Shown here: one piece after another, positions 1 to 11,840 of the stretch
Position numbering within the stretch: position 1 is the stretch's first letter
Layout of the letters: the number at the start of each line of letters is the position of its first letter
NCBI GenBank assembly: GCA_020091685.1
Contig: CM034599.1
Coordinates: 21,624,424 to 21,688,423 of the forward strand
Length of the DNA stretch: 64,000 nucleotides
Direction: 5' to 3'
Source of the DNA: Lutjanus erythropterus
Lineage: Eukaryota; Chordata; Actinopteri; Lutjaniformes; Lutjanidae
Notes under the pieces: model-generated
The model's input: only the letters and a program-made list of their open reading frames with translations
The model's database searches: none
Told to the model about the DNA's origin: nothing
Translations under genes and position numbers: made by a program

Positions 1-3000
1 CTCTGTGATGGGACTTGAATAACAAAGTAAATTGGAGTTATTAACTGCTATTGTTGCTCACCTGGTTTGTATTAGCAGCTCCTGGGGACAAATAGTGTGC
101 TGATTGTTATTCCTCATCTTTGTTTTGGTATGCATATGCTTGTGTGTGTGTAGCCTCTGGAAAGACTCCACATGCCAGCTGCTTGCTTGCAACTTCTCTG
201 GTTAGGAACAGAACTGCAGACTGAGGAATCTGGTTAGCGTTGCACCAACTGTTTGTCAATTCATAACGAAGTTAAGTTCTGCTTAAGTTAACTTCAAACT
301 AGTTATTAAATCAGGTTACATTATTTAAAGTAGGAACAGACAATGCAATACACATCAATTAGTGAGCATGCTTCTTTCTTCACTTTTATTTCCAAAATAG
401 TGTTGAGCGTTTCTTCATGGAGTTAGGCTCTAAGGAAATACAAAAGCAGTCCAGTGTTTTGTACAGGTGTTGTCTTCATGACAGCAGCACAACTGATAAT
501 ATCACTTGGAAACAAGAGTTTAAAAGTTGTGTGTTTCCACTTTAAACTTAAGAAACATATTTTCTAGTAAATCTGTACCGCCATTAATCAAAAGCAGACA
601 GCTGTGTGTAACAGAGGGTCACTGTAGCATCACAAGCTGTAATATTACTGCAAAAGTAACAGTATTTGGAGGCTAATTAATGTATTAACCTTAGCTGTCA
701 GTCCTTTGTAAATGTACAGTCTAGTACCACATCAGTTTGTGAAATAGTCATGTAATTAATTTATAGATTCCTTTACATTGGAACATAATTGTCCTTTTTT
801 TTCTTGACAGCTGACTTTCAAACTAACCACTGTGGACATTGTACAAAGAATGACAAAGACACCACAGGACTCTTACACAGGAGACCAGTAATCCATGTTA
901 ATTGTTTTAAGAAGGTACAACATTTAACACAAATTATGATTGTTTCCTAAATTTAACTAAGTAGTTTTGGTGCCACAGCCTAACCAAATCATCACCTGAA
1001 ATTTCTCAGAAAGTGTAACCGGATGTTGCATATTTATTATTTCTAAGTTAATCATGGAATGAGAAAGGTGGTAAATAATACATTAGTTTGAAAGTTGTGT
1101 CACATAAAAGGAAAATTTGTGTCCAAGTACACTAATTTTTAGATTAAATTTTCGTGACTGCTGTATTTCACAAACTGTCATGAAACTGTGTAGTTTTCAT
1201 ATTATATTATCTGTATAGGCTTACAAGGAGAAATATGTTGCAGAGTAAGAAATGGTGGTAGTTCATGCGGTTCAGAATGAGTGGGAAATATCTGATCATA
1301 CTAACCGAAGTGATGCCGTGTAGTAAATGCAGACTCACACCCACTGAAACTCATCTCCCTCTTCTCTCAGTCAACACTAACATGCTCAAGCCATGACATA
1401 TGGCTTGTCTGTTTTGATCAGGCCGTCAACTTCTGAACCTCAAATTTAATGTTCAGCTGGAGCAGAATGATGCATAAACACTCTCCAGACACCCCCGGGA
1501 AGTCTGGGAAATTTGCCCTCCTCCTGGAAACTTTAACTTTCTAATTTTATTTCAGCCGTTTGAAACTCAGAAACCCCCTCCTCTGTCATTGAGCACATGA
1601 ATCAAACTTAAAGAGAAAACTGTGCCCTGTATCTGTAGTGTGTGTGCCTGCATTCATTCTTTTGGGAATTTGTATGTATTCATTTTCTTGATTTCTTTTT
1701 ATTTTTTAGAGGTGAGATCGAGGCCAGCTTCTCTGTGTGTAAACTTTGCATTTAGCTTGTCCTCTTTGTTTTAAGATAAAGAGTTCATGTTCCTTGTTTA
1801 GGAGCTGACTCACTGAATGCAGGATACATTTGTTTTTTCAAACATGCACAAGGTCGGTGACATGACAGCATCCCAGCAGCTGGGAGAGATTTATTGTTTT
1901 GCCAAAGGACACTTCAGCAGGGCATTCATGTGCTATTCCAGGAAGGTCGTACTCAGGCCTTCTAGGCAGAACGATACATCCTTTATACAATCCTTAATCA
2001 GCATGCTATCCTGCACTTTAAATGAATATCATGCTGCCACTGGTTGCAGCTGCAGTTTCGTGTGTTCCTGTTAAAGTTCACATTTGACAAATCACCGGCA
2101 ATAAACATCTGTGATGTTTAAATGTTTGCTTTGTTGGACCTGAAGAGGGTTTGGACTTATCTGATGCTCAGCTCTTACAGCGTGCTAAAGCTCCTGTGTT
2201 TTTTTGCTGTTGGAGGTCCGCTTCCATTACCTGCTAAGCCTTTGTCAGATTGCAGGGCTGTGAAGCGGTCCCCTATCACCACCGGTAACAGTGGTTTCCA
2301 AGTCCCAGTCTATTCAGCTCACGCCGCCACCCTTCAGAGACTGGTAATAACTATTTGCTCAGGCTTATACATTCTCACCCTCTGACTTACATTTTTTTTT
2401 TTCTGTTTTCCTCCCTTGCTCTATTCATCTTCCTCCATTTACAGGATCCATATTTTCTTTCCCTTTCTTCTTCTTCCCTCTCTCCATCTTTCCCTCCTTC
2501 TCTGGCGTCATCTTTCTTTCGTCAAAGCAATCACTATTTAAACTCTCCTTTGCTCCAAGGTCCTGTCAGATCCCCAAGAAGCCAAACACTATTAAAAGAG
2601 GTCTCTAGAGCTCAGCTGGTGTGTGTGTATGTGGGTCTGTGCATGTATATGTACAGTAAGTGTGAATTTTGCAGGCGTATTCCAGAACCGTGTGGTAATA
2701 TGTGTATGTATCCACATTGGTGTTGAGGGTATCTCCCTCTTTGATCCTCTGAATCTTCAATAAGAGTATGAACTCTGGTGGGAAATCTATTGGCAGCAGA
2801 TTCGGAAGATTACGGAAATTCGGCCTGGCGGGAGGCAGTAAAAAGGTGGTTGCGGTTGGGGGTGAGACGGGCTGGAAGAGTTTGCCGTAATCCAGAGAGA
2901 GTAAAAATATGAATAGAGTGTGGCGGCGGTGACCTTGTGGTATGAGGTTTTGCGTCCTGTCGCTGGCTCTGCTTAGCCAAATGGGAAAACAATTCAAGCG

Positions 3001-3009
3001 TCTGCTGAA
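1..3009. other. Non-coding stretch, no clear feature
   Basis: I see no recognisable gene or complete mobile element here. The left part is AT-rich single-copy-looking DNA. Around 2390-2520 the + strand is pyrimidine-rich (T, C and TTCC tracts). The open frames of 85 to 172 codons in 1817-3157 are low-complexity and show no domain. One exon-like interval is listed separately at 811-914. Confidence 0.6.
811..914 (+). other. Exon-like interval, weak candidate
   Basis: A strong 3' splice-site context precedes it: an uninterrupted T/C tract ending TTCTTGACAG at 810. The interval stays open in its third frame for 34 codons, with text including DFQTNHCGHCTKNDKD, and ends AAG|GTACAA, a weak donor. 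I recognise no protein family. Good acceptors occur by chance in tens of kilobases of AT-rich fish DNA, so this is a candidate only. Confidence 0.14.
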
Positions 3010-3032
3010 ACACACACACATACACACACACA
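3010..3032. repeat. (CA)n microsatellite, imperfect
   Basis: CA dinucleotide run with a TACA interruption, inside a wider CA-rich segment up to about 3120. This low complexity creates the cysteine-rich minus-strand open frames here. Confidence 0.85.
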
Positions 3033-3434
3033 AATATGCACATACAGTACACCCGAAGCAGAGAAAAATGCACTCTCTTTCCGACGCACACAAACACACA
3101 ATTGCATTCATATAAATACACACAGCACAGCCGGCTCAACTTTTCTGTTGTGAACAAAATCTTAATTCTGGTACAAAATACATGACATTAATTCTTCTTA
3201 ATGAGTATATTCACTAATTAAAATTTCTTCAGGAATTATTATTTCATTTTCAATTAATCTGTTTACTGTTTTCTTAATTCATTTGTTGGTTTATGAAATG
3301 CAGGTCTACACTAAAAATAGCTAGAAATATCTTCCTAGAGTCTCTTTCAATGACTGATTTTGTCCCACCTACAATGAAAAACACAAGATTCACAATTAAC
3401 TATAATTTAAAGCTCCAGTTCCCTCTAGTGCCAC

Positions 3435-3612
3435 TTCATGATTTAGGGAGATTTGTGGGAGAATATGGCAGAAATGGAATATAATATTCATAAGTATGTT
3501 TTTATGTTTTCTTTAGTGTGTAACCTTTGAAAATACGTCATTGTGTTTTCGTTACCTTAGAATGACCCATTTATTTGTACAGAGAAGGCGCAGGTCCCTT
3601 TCCACAGCAGCA
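3435..3612 (-). mobile_element. Teleost interspersed repeat (family of 28455), 3' part
   Basis: Read on the minus strand this matches the far half of a common fish repeat whose other half is seen on the + strand at 28455-28790. The two overlap in the diagnostic piece that reads TTCTAAGGTAACGAAAAC here (minus strand, near 3550) and TTTTAAGGTAACAAAAGT at 28691. Further along, the minus strand reads ATACTTATGAATATTATAT and ends near CTCCCTAAATC. The distal terminus is degraded and no target duplication is visible. It is probably a non-autonomous DNA element or SINE-like repeat. I have no firm superfamily. Confidence 0.5.
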
Positions 3613-5667
3613 GACGAGACTTGACAACCCAAACACAGGCTCTGGATTGAGCCTTTTGCATTATTTGCGAGTTTCGTAGTAGTGGTGGTAGTAGTATTCC
3701 CCACATGTATTGTTCCTGTTACTACCAACTCCTACTGTTTGGTACATAGAGGGAAGCTTATTAAGAAAAATGTTGGGCTGTGATTGGGTTTGGGCTTAAA
3801 AATGCAAATGAGGGACGGGTTCAGCCCAGGTTTGGACAGAATCTTTTTGGGCTTGTGCTTTTTTTAGGCTCAACTTTTCAGACCTGATTAAAGTTCCTAC
3901 TTGTAACCATGTTTGGAAATTTTGCTTAAAAAAATAACCCAAAAGTTGAAATGATTATGAAAATAAATACATTTTCTATCAACTACTAAATTTATCACTA
4001 GATTTTTTTCTTTTATTTGAATCATTTGAACAGCTGTAGCTTGGTGAAGTTGTGCTATTTGTGTCGTTCTATAAATGTGAACAGTAGAACAGCCTAATAG
4101 TAACACACACTATACTCACTGTATACCAGATACATGTTGAGCACTGTCTTGAGTAGTTTCTTATTTCTCCTTTGAGGCTACTGTTTGAGGCAACACACCC
4201 ACTGCTTATGCCATTAATAAACTTATTTGCATTAGTGGTTGCCTGTTATGGGTTTTTCAATGGCTGATGTTGAATACCAGATAGTCGGCCCACATGATGA
4301 ACCAACTAATCTGACTGTCACTACTTTGCTTACACACACCTAATGAGTAAGGATGGGAATTTTTAACTTCTGACATGTTAGGGTGCCTCATATAATAATC
4401 TGGCTCAAACAAATCAGAATCTTCTTAATTATTTGAACCAATATTCCATTGTAGCGTGGCTGTGTGTCCATCCCATTAAGGTCATAAATAGGATTTATCA
4501 CTGCTGAGTCTGTGCAGAGTTGAAATTTAATTTCTCATTCACATATTCTGTTTTATTTTAGACTTTAAGGTATCTTCCTGACCCGACTGACCAGGTGTCC
4601 ATTCAGAGTGAAGGATTCAGAGAGATAGAAAGTGTATGTGAGAGAGAGACTGACCTGTTTCATTAGCAGATTGAAGGAGCTGTAATGTGATGGCTGGTTG
4701 AGATGGCTACTTAAATATGATAGGCCATTAGCTATTCATCCTTACTGCACTATTAATGCAAGGTATGGAAAATGCAATCATGCAAATCACTCTTCGATCA
4801 GAGCCTTTCATAGAGGAATAAATGCTGACGGCGTGGAGGGGAGGGAGCGTTGAGAATGAGGTGGGCAGAAGGTAATTCTTACATAGAGAGGCAGGAGGTG
4901 AGGTGCACTATTTTCTACTTTCCCTCCTCTTTCCAGTCTCGTATCTGTCTTTCTTTGTCCCCCAACGTTTATCAGCACCTCGTCTGGTTAATTTAAAGAT
5001 GTCATGGATTATGGCTGACATGTCATGGCATCAGGAGAGAGACATGACAGAGAGGCTTGTTAGGTGCCCTGTCTCTCTCTGCTCTTTGCTTCTCATCTTC
5101 AGCTACATTACCATAAATTAGTTTGGCTATTTAGCATAGCAAAGGAGCAGTACATATTGCATGTTGAGAATGACTCCCGTATTTGATAACCCCCCTCAAA
5201 AGCACCAACATAGAAGGCTCTTGAATCATTTTGACCCTTAAAAGAGACTCTTATTATGCTTAGAATTAGATGGCAGCATCACATGAGAAGGTTAATGTAA
5301 AGTCAGTGAAGAAGGTGAAGGATCATTTTGTTCAGTTTTGGTCATTTTGTATCTCCTGCATGCAAAATCAAATTGAGAGCGTAGCAGAATCCATTGGGTC
5401 TGACCTAAAAGTGGACATCCTGTTTGACTCTGCCCTCTGACTGTAGTCCATCAGCTCTGTTATTTGTCTAAAACTCTTTGACGGTGATAAAGAAATGACC
5501 CCAACAGGCAGACAGGGTTCTGCCCTCTCTGGGATGTCCCCTTGACAATGACAGTTGTTTAAAACTGTCAAAACAGCTGGAGAAAATATTGTTGCAGATT
5601 TCAAATTGAATGCCCATGAATAAACGTCAAACGTCCACACTTAGGTTTATGGTTTCACTTTAGATTA
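3613..5667. other. Non-coding stretch with possible conserved-looking island
   Basis: No gene or complete repeat recognised. At 3675-3705 there is a short GTAGTGGTGGTAGTAGTA triplet run. The segment 4690-4800 is rich in TAAT/ATTA cores and has a perfect octamer ATGCAAAT at 4780-4787, which is the look of a fish conserved non-coding element. Conservation cannot be judged from one sequence. Confidence 0.5.
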
Positions 5668-6281
5668 AGAGTGCCTTTAAACCGACTTTGTTTGTTCTGG
5701 ACTTTTGGGCTTTCCAGCTTGATCCAAACCAAAATTACAGGTGTGAAACCTCCCCAGGACTGCGGCCTGGACCAAACAGCCATACCCTGGTAATCTCCAT
5801 CCTTATTGAATCGAACCATAGTTCAGTTTGTCTCTAGTGTTAACACATTCTGTTGGGATCGTTTGAACTTTCAAACCAATTAGATGAAGTTGTGGCAGGC
5901 TATCGTCAGAAATAGAAAAATGAAAAATAACACAACAAAACAAAATGAGCAATGATAACACACTGGGAGAGGAGGAGACCGAATGTTTTATTGAAATTTG
6001 TTCAGATGACTTTATTAAGAGGAAAAAACTAAATTCTGACACCTTTCAGTTTGTTTCCAAAAGAATGAGGGAGAGGAATTTAATTAAACTGACACTGATG
6101 TCAGACACAAGCCCATCTACAAACCAATCAGTTGCAAGAATAGGGAGATTCAGCTCATGTAGGTGATGATAACGGGACATAGGTATGTCATTAGTGCGTT
6201 CACAGAATTTCAACATGAAATCAAAACTAACTGGATGAAATGAAACAAAAACATTAACCTTTTCAGGTGTGAAAGCACCTT
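5668..6281. mobile_element. Non-autonomous TIR element (TGCTTTCACACCT family)
   Basis: The right end reads GGTGTGAAAGCACCTTA (near 6266-6282). The left end reads AGAGTGCCTTTAAACC, a decayed inverted version, and the inner left part has GACTTTTGGGC and CAGGTGTGAAACC. Fish genomes carry many MITEs with this ACAGGTGTGAAAGCACC end. Between the ends is unrelated AT-rich DNA with no transposase. Exact ends and target duplication are not resolved. Confidence 0.5.
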
Positions 6282-7359
6282 AAAATTCAGTGTAAACCAG
6301 CACATATTTGTCAATTTGAGAATGTAGCACTTCTATATGGTCTTTCCTTTCTGTTGGTAAAATGTACTCACAGATGAACAGTGTGTACTATCACCCTATT
6401 AAACTTTAGCCTGACAAATAGTCCAGTCAAATCAGCTTTATAAAACAGCTAAACCTGTAGAAAATCCACATGTAAATGCAATTTAGCTTCACAAAGTGAT
6501 AAATTAAACGTCATAATTGGGTTAGGGTTTATGCTTAAATAATATTAAAACTTATGGGGAAGCATACAGCACTGCCTTTTATTTATTTTTATAGATACGG
6601 TGTCCAAAATTTAAAGTAGAAACTTGTTAACTATGGATTTACATTTTAGATGAAAAAAAAATCTCACTTACAGTTGTAACAACAGTCTGGTGCCTTAAAT
6701 CTGCCACTTGAATCTTGCTCAGTTTTTGCATCAGTCCACTTCCTCTTTAATAAACTGGGTGAGATATGGCTCTCCTTGGATAGTCACTTTGAGCAATTGA
6801 ACCTGACAGTGAATTTCCCAAAAATACTTTTACAGCCTCTCATAAAATACTTCATCAGGCCTCAAAATTGTTGATTAGCATATTCACCCAGGATAGGCTT
6901 ATGCAGTACACTTTAAATTAATAAGCCACTAACTGTACAACATTTCATGAGGGGAGAGAGAGGAGATGGTAAGGCAGAGAGATGGATGCCTTTTTTGCCA
7001 CCTTGTGAAATATGTAATACATCTTCATTTTAACGGGTGTAGTAAATGTCAGGGCACAGATCTTCTCTTAATGAAAAGATCACCCTCTGTCCAAACTTTG
7101 ACAAATGTATCTGGTTTGAGCTGAAAACCGGGGAGTCGTCTCCCGGTTCCAACAGTTTGGATGAGTGTTAACAAACTCAAGCTGTTGCCTCCTCCTGTGC
7201 AACTCACATGCTGATCAGTTTCAGATTAAATCCTGCCGCATCATCTGCTGCCATTGCTGTCTTTAACTGTCAAGTGTGGTCACTGGTGCGATGTTGGATG
7301 GCGATTACCCTCAGTCTGTAACCTCAGAAAATTAATCTACAATTAAAACACTTCATCTA
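6282..7359. other. Non-coding stretch, no clear feature
   Basis: AT-rich DNA with no recognisable gene, repeat end or RNA. Adenine-rich 6645-6662 is the only low-complexity tract of note. Confidence 0.55.
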
Positions 7360-8280
7360 CACCCTCAATTCCAAATAAGCTGGGATGCTGTATAAGAGGT
7401 AAATAAACACAGAATACAATTATTTGCAAAAACCTTTCCACTTGTATTCAATTGAATACAGTACAAATATAATCTGAGATAATAAACTGATAAAATGTAT
7501 TGTTTTTTTGTAAATATACACTCATTATTAATTTAATATCTGTGACACGTTTCAAAAATGTTGGGAAAGTTGGCGTGTTTTCCACTGTGATACATCACCT
7601 TTTCTTATAACAACACTTACACAGTTTGGGAACTAAGGAAATTAATTTTGAAGTCTTGAAAGCAAAATTGTTTCCCATTCTTGCTTAACATATGGCTTAA
7701 GTGGGTCAACAGTTCGGGGTCTCTGTTGTTGTATTTTGCATATCATAATGCACCAGACATTTTCAGGTCTGGACTGCAGGCAGGTCAGACACCACACTGT
7801 TGTAAGGCATGCAGAATATGTCTTGGCATTGTCTTGCTGAAATAAGCAGGGGCGTCCCGGAAAAAGACAGCATGTAGATGGCAGCATATGTTTCTCCAAA
7901 AGCTGTATGTAGTTCAGTGTTAATGGTGCCTTTACAGATGTGATGCCATGGGCACTAACACACCCCATACCATCACGGATGCTGGCTTTTGAAGTTAGTG
8001 CTGGTAACAATCTGGATGGTCCCTTTCCTCTTTAGCCTGGAGGACATGACATCCAGCCCATGTGGTATGCTTCATACAATTCTGTGGGTTTTTCATGCAC
8101 ATTTAATGCAGTGCCATCTAAGGGGTCAAAAAGGTTACAAGCATTCAATGTTGTCTTTTTTTTCCCCATGCCTTTCCCACTCTTTTGTTACACCTATCCC
8201 AACTTTGTTGAAACATGTTGGGGGTATCAGAGTCAAAAAGAGTGTATATTTACACAAAAGCAATTTTATCAGTCTTTTCA
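7360..8280 (-). mobile_element. Tc1-like DNA transposon, truncated copy
   Basis: The left edge is exact: TA at 7358-7359 followed by CACCCTCAATTCCAAATAAG, matching the CAAACCCCAATTCC end of the copy at 52097. The terminal arm runs to about 7572. On the minus strand a transposase C-terminal remnant follows (7642-8010). Between 8060 and 8190 the sequence departs from the family and most of the N-terminal half is missing. From 8187 the inner part of the other arm reappears inverted (CCCAACTTTGTTGAAACATG, GTGTATATTTACACAAAAGC), but it stops near 8280 before the outer terminus. It is not mobile by itself. Confidence 0.85.
7642..8010 (-). pseudogene. Tc1 transposase remnant, C-terminal DDE part
   Basis: A 122-codon open frame on the minus strand carries Tc1/mariner DDE landmarks. 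VSAHG lies near residue 19. LFQQDNAKTYSA lies at about residues 56-67, where the family has FQQDNAxPHxA with the second catalytic Asp. PENVW lies at about 82-86, corresponding to the SPIENVW block with the catalytic Glu, followed by the basic tail QQRPRTVDPLKPYVKQEWE. The usual PDLSP residues before PENVW are deleted and the invariant His is Tyr. The helix-turn-helix domain and the first catalytic Asp region are absent. Full-length relatives are about 340 residues, so this is a dead fragment. Confidence 0.85.
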
Positions 8281-9733
8281 CATGACCTACAGTTGTCCAT
8301 GAATTGTACATTTCTAGCTCAGATGTTTCTCTATATTGATTCATTGTGCTTTTTTAAAAATGCGTGGTCGCTAAGCAGCAGAAGAAGTTCCCATGAAGTC
8401 AGCCTCCCATCTGCACTTTGACAGATGTTGCATCACAGTTTGACGTTGCACCCCATTGTGCTGTAAGTGGTTTGGCTGACCTCAAAACGTAGGAAACTAT
8501 GCATTTATGCAACGAGTTAAGGTGCTTCATTAATTTTGTTGGCTGCGTGGCATTTTTCATCTATTGCTTTTCATGCTGCAAGTTAAAAAGACCAGGCGAA
8601 GCTCTAATCCAAACTCATTTCATCCACACAGAGTTGCATTTAATTTGCATAATTCTATGTGTTAAACTAATTGTCAGTGACATGCATATAAAAAATAATA
8701 AAAATAATATAATATTTTCATGAATTTAAAGTTTTAGGAATATATTGTATGTCTTCATTGATCTCAGAAATTGAGAGGTCAAAATATTTTTACTTTCCTT
8801 TTGGGTTTTAAAAACTTCTCTTTGCAGAGGTATGAGCACATGGTGTGGTGTGTTCACAGCCTGGAGCTGGTAGTGTGGGCTGCTTCAAAGCTATATCCAG
8901 CATGCTGGACTCTGATTGCAGAAAGGTTAGCATGGGTTTGAGGATCTGAAAAGCGTTAGATAGCACAGGCTGCTGTCAATTTGCTCTCAAACCCGCCAGC
9001 AAAACTTTCTCTTCAGCTCGTCTTCCCACGGTTTTATGCAAACTTACAACGATGTCACTGACATCAATTTACCCCTAAAAGTTGTACCGCACTGGGCCAT
9101 TATGGAGCTTACGCTATCACAGAACGTCCTGAGGGAAAGTGAGAACAGGGAGAAAATGAAGAATCAGCATATAGATGGAGCTTTGTTTTTTTTACACATT
9201 TTACAGCACACAGGTGCAGTGGTTTTGTCATAATGTGCAGAAAGAGCAATTTAGAATATTATAATAATATATTTTTATACTCCAAAGAATAGGAGCCCTC
9301 TCTCTACATAGAGCTCTTTTCATTTCTGTCATTTTTTTTAATGTCTCTTAAAGTATGTTTCATAATGTAACAGGCCTGCCTTCCATAGCAGGGGAAATTA
9401 ACAGGATGTGAATAATAAATGAGGACTTAATTGATCAGGCTTCTGGCCTGAACAGATTATATAGCTGCGCCCTTGATATTAATACTTTGAGTCAACAAAA
9501 TCAATACGTTCAGCTATGAGAAACCAACAGAAAGAGACACTGTGTTTTCACTGTATTGATCTGAATCTTTAATCTCGTGAGTTTAGGAATATTTAAACAG
9601 TTGCTATAACAGTTTTTTATGTCTAAGTGGAGCAAAATAGATCAGTGTCCATCTTCTGGTGGGGAAATAGCTGAACAAATATGCACATAGATTATCGTTT
9701 CAGGGAAAACAAGAACTGATTTTCATCATTATT
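8281..9733. other. Non-coding stretch, no clear feature
   Basis: No gene or repeat terminus recognised. Open frames of 65 to 74 codons at 8499 and 9036 have no domain and no splice context, and codon use looks random. Homopolymer T tracts occur at 9187-9194 and 9332-9339. Confidence 0.55.
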
Positions 9734-9858
9734 TTTTGGCATTTCGACTTTTATTGGATAGCTACAGTTGAAATCAAGGCAGGGGGTGGACATGCAAAAA
9801 AGGTGCCTGGCCAGCATCAAATCAGAGATGCTGCAGTTATATGGCATGTGTCTGGGAG
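9734..9858 (+). repeat. Teleost interspersed repeat with CATGCAACAAAGGT-type core
   Basis: The order TTTTTTGGCATTTCGACTTT, then ATTGGATAG, then GGACATGCAAAAAAGGTGCC, then CAAATCAGAGATGCTGCAGT, then TATGGCATGTGTCT follows a repeat common in fish genomes. That family usually has a GGATTCGAACC-like segment before GCTGCAG, reminiscent of a tRNA B box (here decayed to GCATCAAATCA). It may be SINE-like. No A-tail is evident. A segment with similar wording, GGGAGTCGAGCTCC, lies at 10070-10083. Confidence 0.5.
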
Positions 9859-11840
9859 CAGTTAGCATTTGGGGTTTTTCTGCCAGAAAGCCTTTCTAAC
9901 ATGTAGTTAACTGGCTAGTTCAATCCAAGCTATGTTCTTTTCTTAACCCTGGCAAAGTAGTTTTGGTACCTAACTGTGACAGAAAACTGGATGTAATAAT
10001 GATGAAAAAATTAAGCTAATAAGTCAGCCTAAAAGTCTAAAAAATAATAAGTCAACAATAAGGTTCACATGGGAGTCGAGCTCCAGTCTCGTAGGTGGAA
10101 GGCTTAACCCATTCATCCACCACACCCTGCTCCAGGTGTCGCTCTTTGTACTCTGAAAACTATCTGAGATTCCTACCAGAAAGGGCATTCTGGTAGAAAG
10201 TTGTAAAGGCTAACTTCTCCCGTGTGCATCGCAAACACTAGGTGATGAGAGGACCTCAGAACTTCTATTAATAATGTTAATTATTATACAGTAGCTCTGG
10301 GTTTGTTCATAATTGCCATTTTCTGGTTAAATCATAGAATCTGTTCTGGATCTGGATATTTTGTTGATGATTAAAAAAAAAATCTCTTATTTGTAGGGAT
10401 ACTCAATAAATATTGGAGATAATGGGAAATTTCTATTATTTATTTTTCGGATAATTAACCTGTAGATGAAGGCTTGTTTTTTAAGGTTTTTTGTGCACTT
10501 TACTAGAAAGGATTGAGTGAACAGTCAAAACTGTTTCTTTGTTTTTGTTGTAATAGTGAGAGTTATGGATTATTGAATCAATAACCCTGGGTTAAATAAA
10601 CTTCTTTTTCAAACACAAAAATGTGAAATTATCGGGTATCTTATTGGAATCTAACATGAGAAGCAGGTGATTATCATTTATTGTATCTGAAAAAATCCAC
10701 ATCATGCATCCCTAATTTAAAATAATGTGTGATTATTTTTTTGTTATGGTATAAAACTTGCATGCACCCATCCATTCATCCATTCTTATTCCAACATTTT
10801 TTCCAGTATGTCTACTTATGTTGTGGCTCACCGTTGCTACAGAAAGGAAACAGGAAATCCAAAATAGGGCTTGTTAATTACGGCCCCATCCAGAGATCGA
10901 GGGCACCGAAGGACTCCGGCAGTGACGTGCTGTTGTTGTTTTTCAAAACCCCGGTCTATTTTGTTGTGGCAGGCCTGTTTTTATTTTCAATTTGGAGTGC
11001 TTTACTGTATTTTTTTTCGTGTGCCTAAAAGCTACCCTGCATTACAGCTGCTTTCAAGCACGTTCATCTATCACAGAAAGGAAGAGAGACAGAGGTAAGC
11101 GAAGGGAAAGAAACGAGGAGAGAGAGCGGAAGATGAGTGAGGGAATGAACAAATGTAGCGACTGCTAATGGCTTTATTGGAATGATACCAGTTATTAATT
11201 ATTCTGCCCCCTCTTAAAACAGACAGAATGAAAAAAGAAAGGTTGAGTTAAGGGAGAGGAGCAGCCACAATCTGTAACGTGCTGTCTCAACTAATAGCTG
11301 GAAGTCAGCTTTTACTGATCGCTGGATGGCTCTTTCCTAATTGATGGGATGTGTGTGAGTGTATGTGTGTGTGTCGGTCATTGTGCGTTCCCTTGCCTGT
11401 TTCCATTTTCAGATGTGTGTGTGTTGATGTAAGAATGTCTGTTTGCCTTCCAGTGAGCGTGTGCATGTGTTCGTCAGCGGCGTGTGTGTGTGTGTGTGTG
11501 TGCTGTAAATCTAATCACTGTTAGTGGGAGGTAATGTGAGTGGAAGGCTAATATTGTCCATGTCACCAGTCTTCCTTGGGCATGTCAGGAGAAACAACCT
11601 GTCCTTGTCCTTTTTCTCCTCTTAACTCTATTTGTCCCTCTGTTCTTGCTCTCTCTGCAGGCCAAGCATCTTTTCTTCTTCACCGAAACAACTTTTGACA
11701 GAGTCAGAAATCAAAGCAGTACAGTATTTATCCTCTTGTCTTCTGGCTGGAGTTTTATTTCCAGGCTTTTGTTTTGTCTCTAAAAAAGCCATTTAAGGGT
11801 TTGTCAGACGATGGCACTGTATCAGCACGCATAATGTAGC
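9859..11840. other. Non-coding stretch with GT-rich patches
   Basis: No gene recognised. 10050-10135 may be a second decayed B-box-bearing repeat. 11080-11160 is purine-rich, and a strong donor-like GAG|GTAAGC sits at 11094. 11340-11500 is GT-rich. A well-formed acceptor, TTGCTCTCTCTGCAG at 11660, is followed by about 40 open codons but no donor. Confidence 0.5.
11482..11502 (+). repeat. (GT)n microsatellite
   Basis: About ten uninterrupted GT dinucleotides following AGCGGC. Confidence 0.9.

Noticed and set aside
2605-3157. Minus-strand open frames of 172 and 115 codons
   Set aside because: Cysteine/valine-rich text comes from CA/GT dinucleotide runs. There is no domain and the two frames overlap.
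10050-10135. tRNA-like wording around GGGAGTCGAGCTCC
   Set aside because: No cloverleaf, acceptor stem or A box can be drawn. It is at best a decayed tRNA-derived repeat.
11077-11094. Possible 18-base microexon before GTAAGC
   Set aside because: Weak pyrimidine tract, and the segment is part of a long purine-rich run where GAG-GTAAG words are expected.
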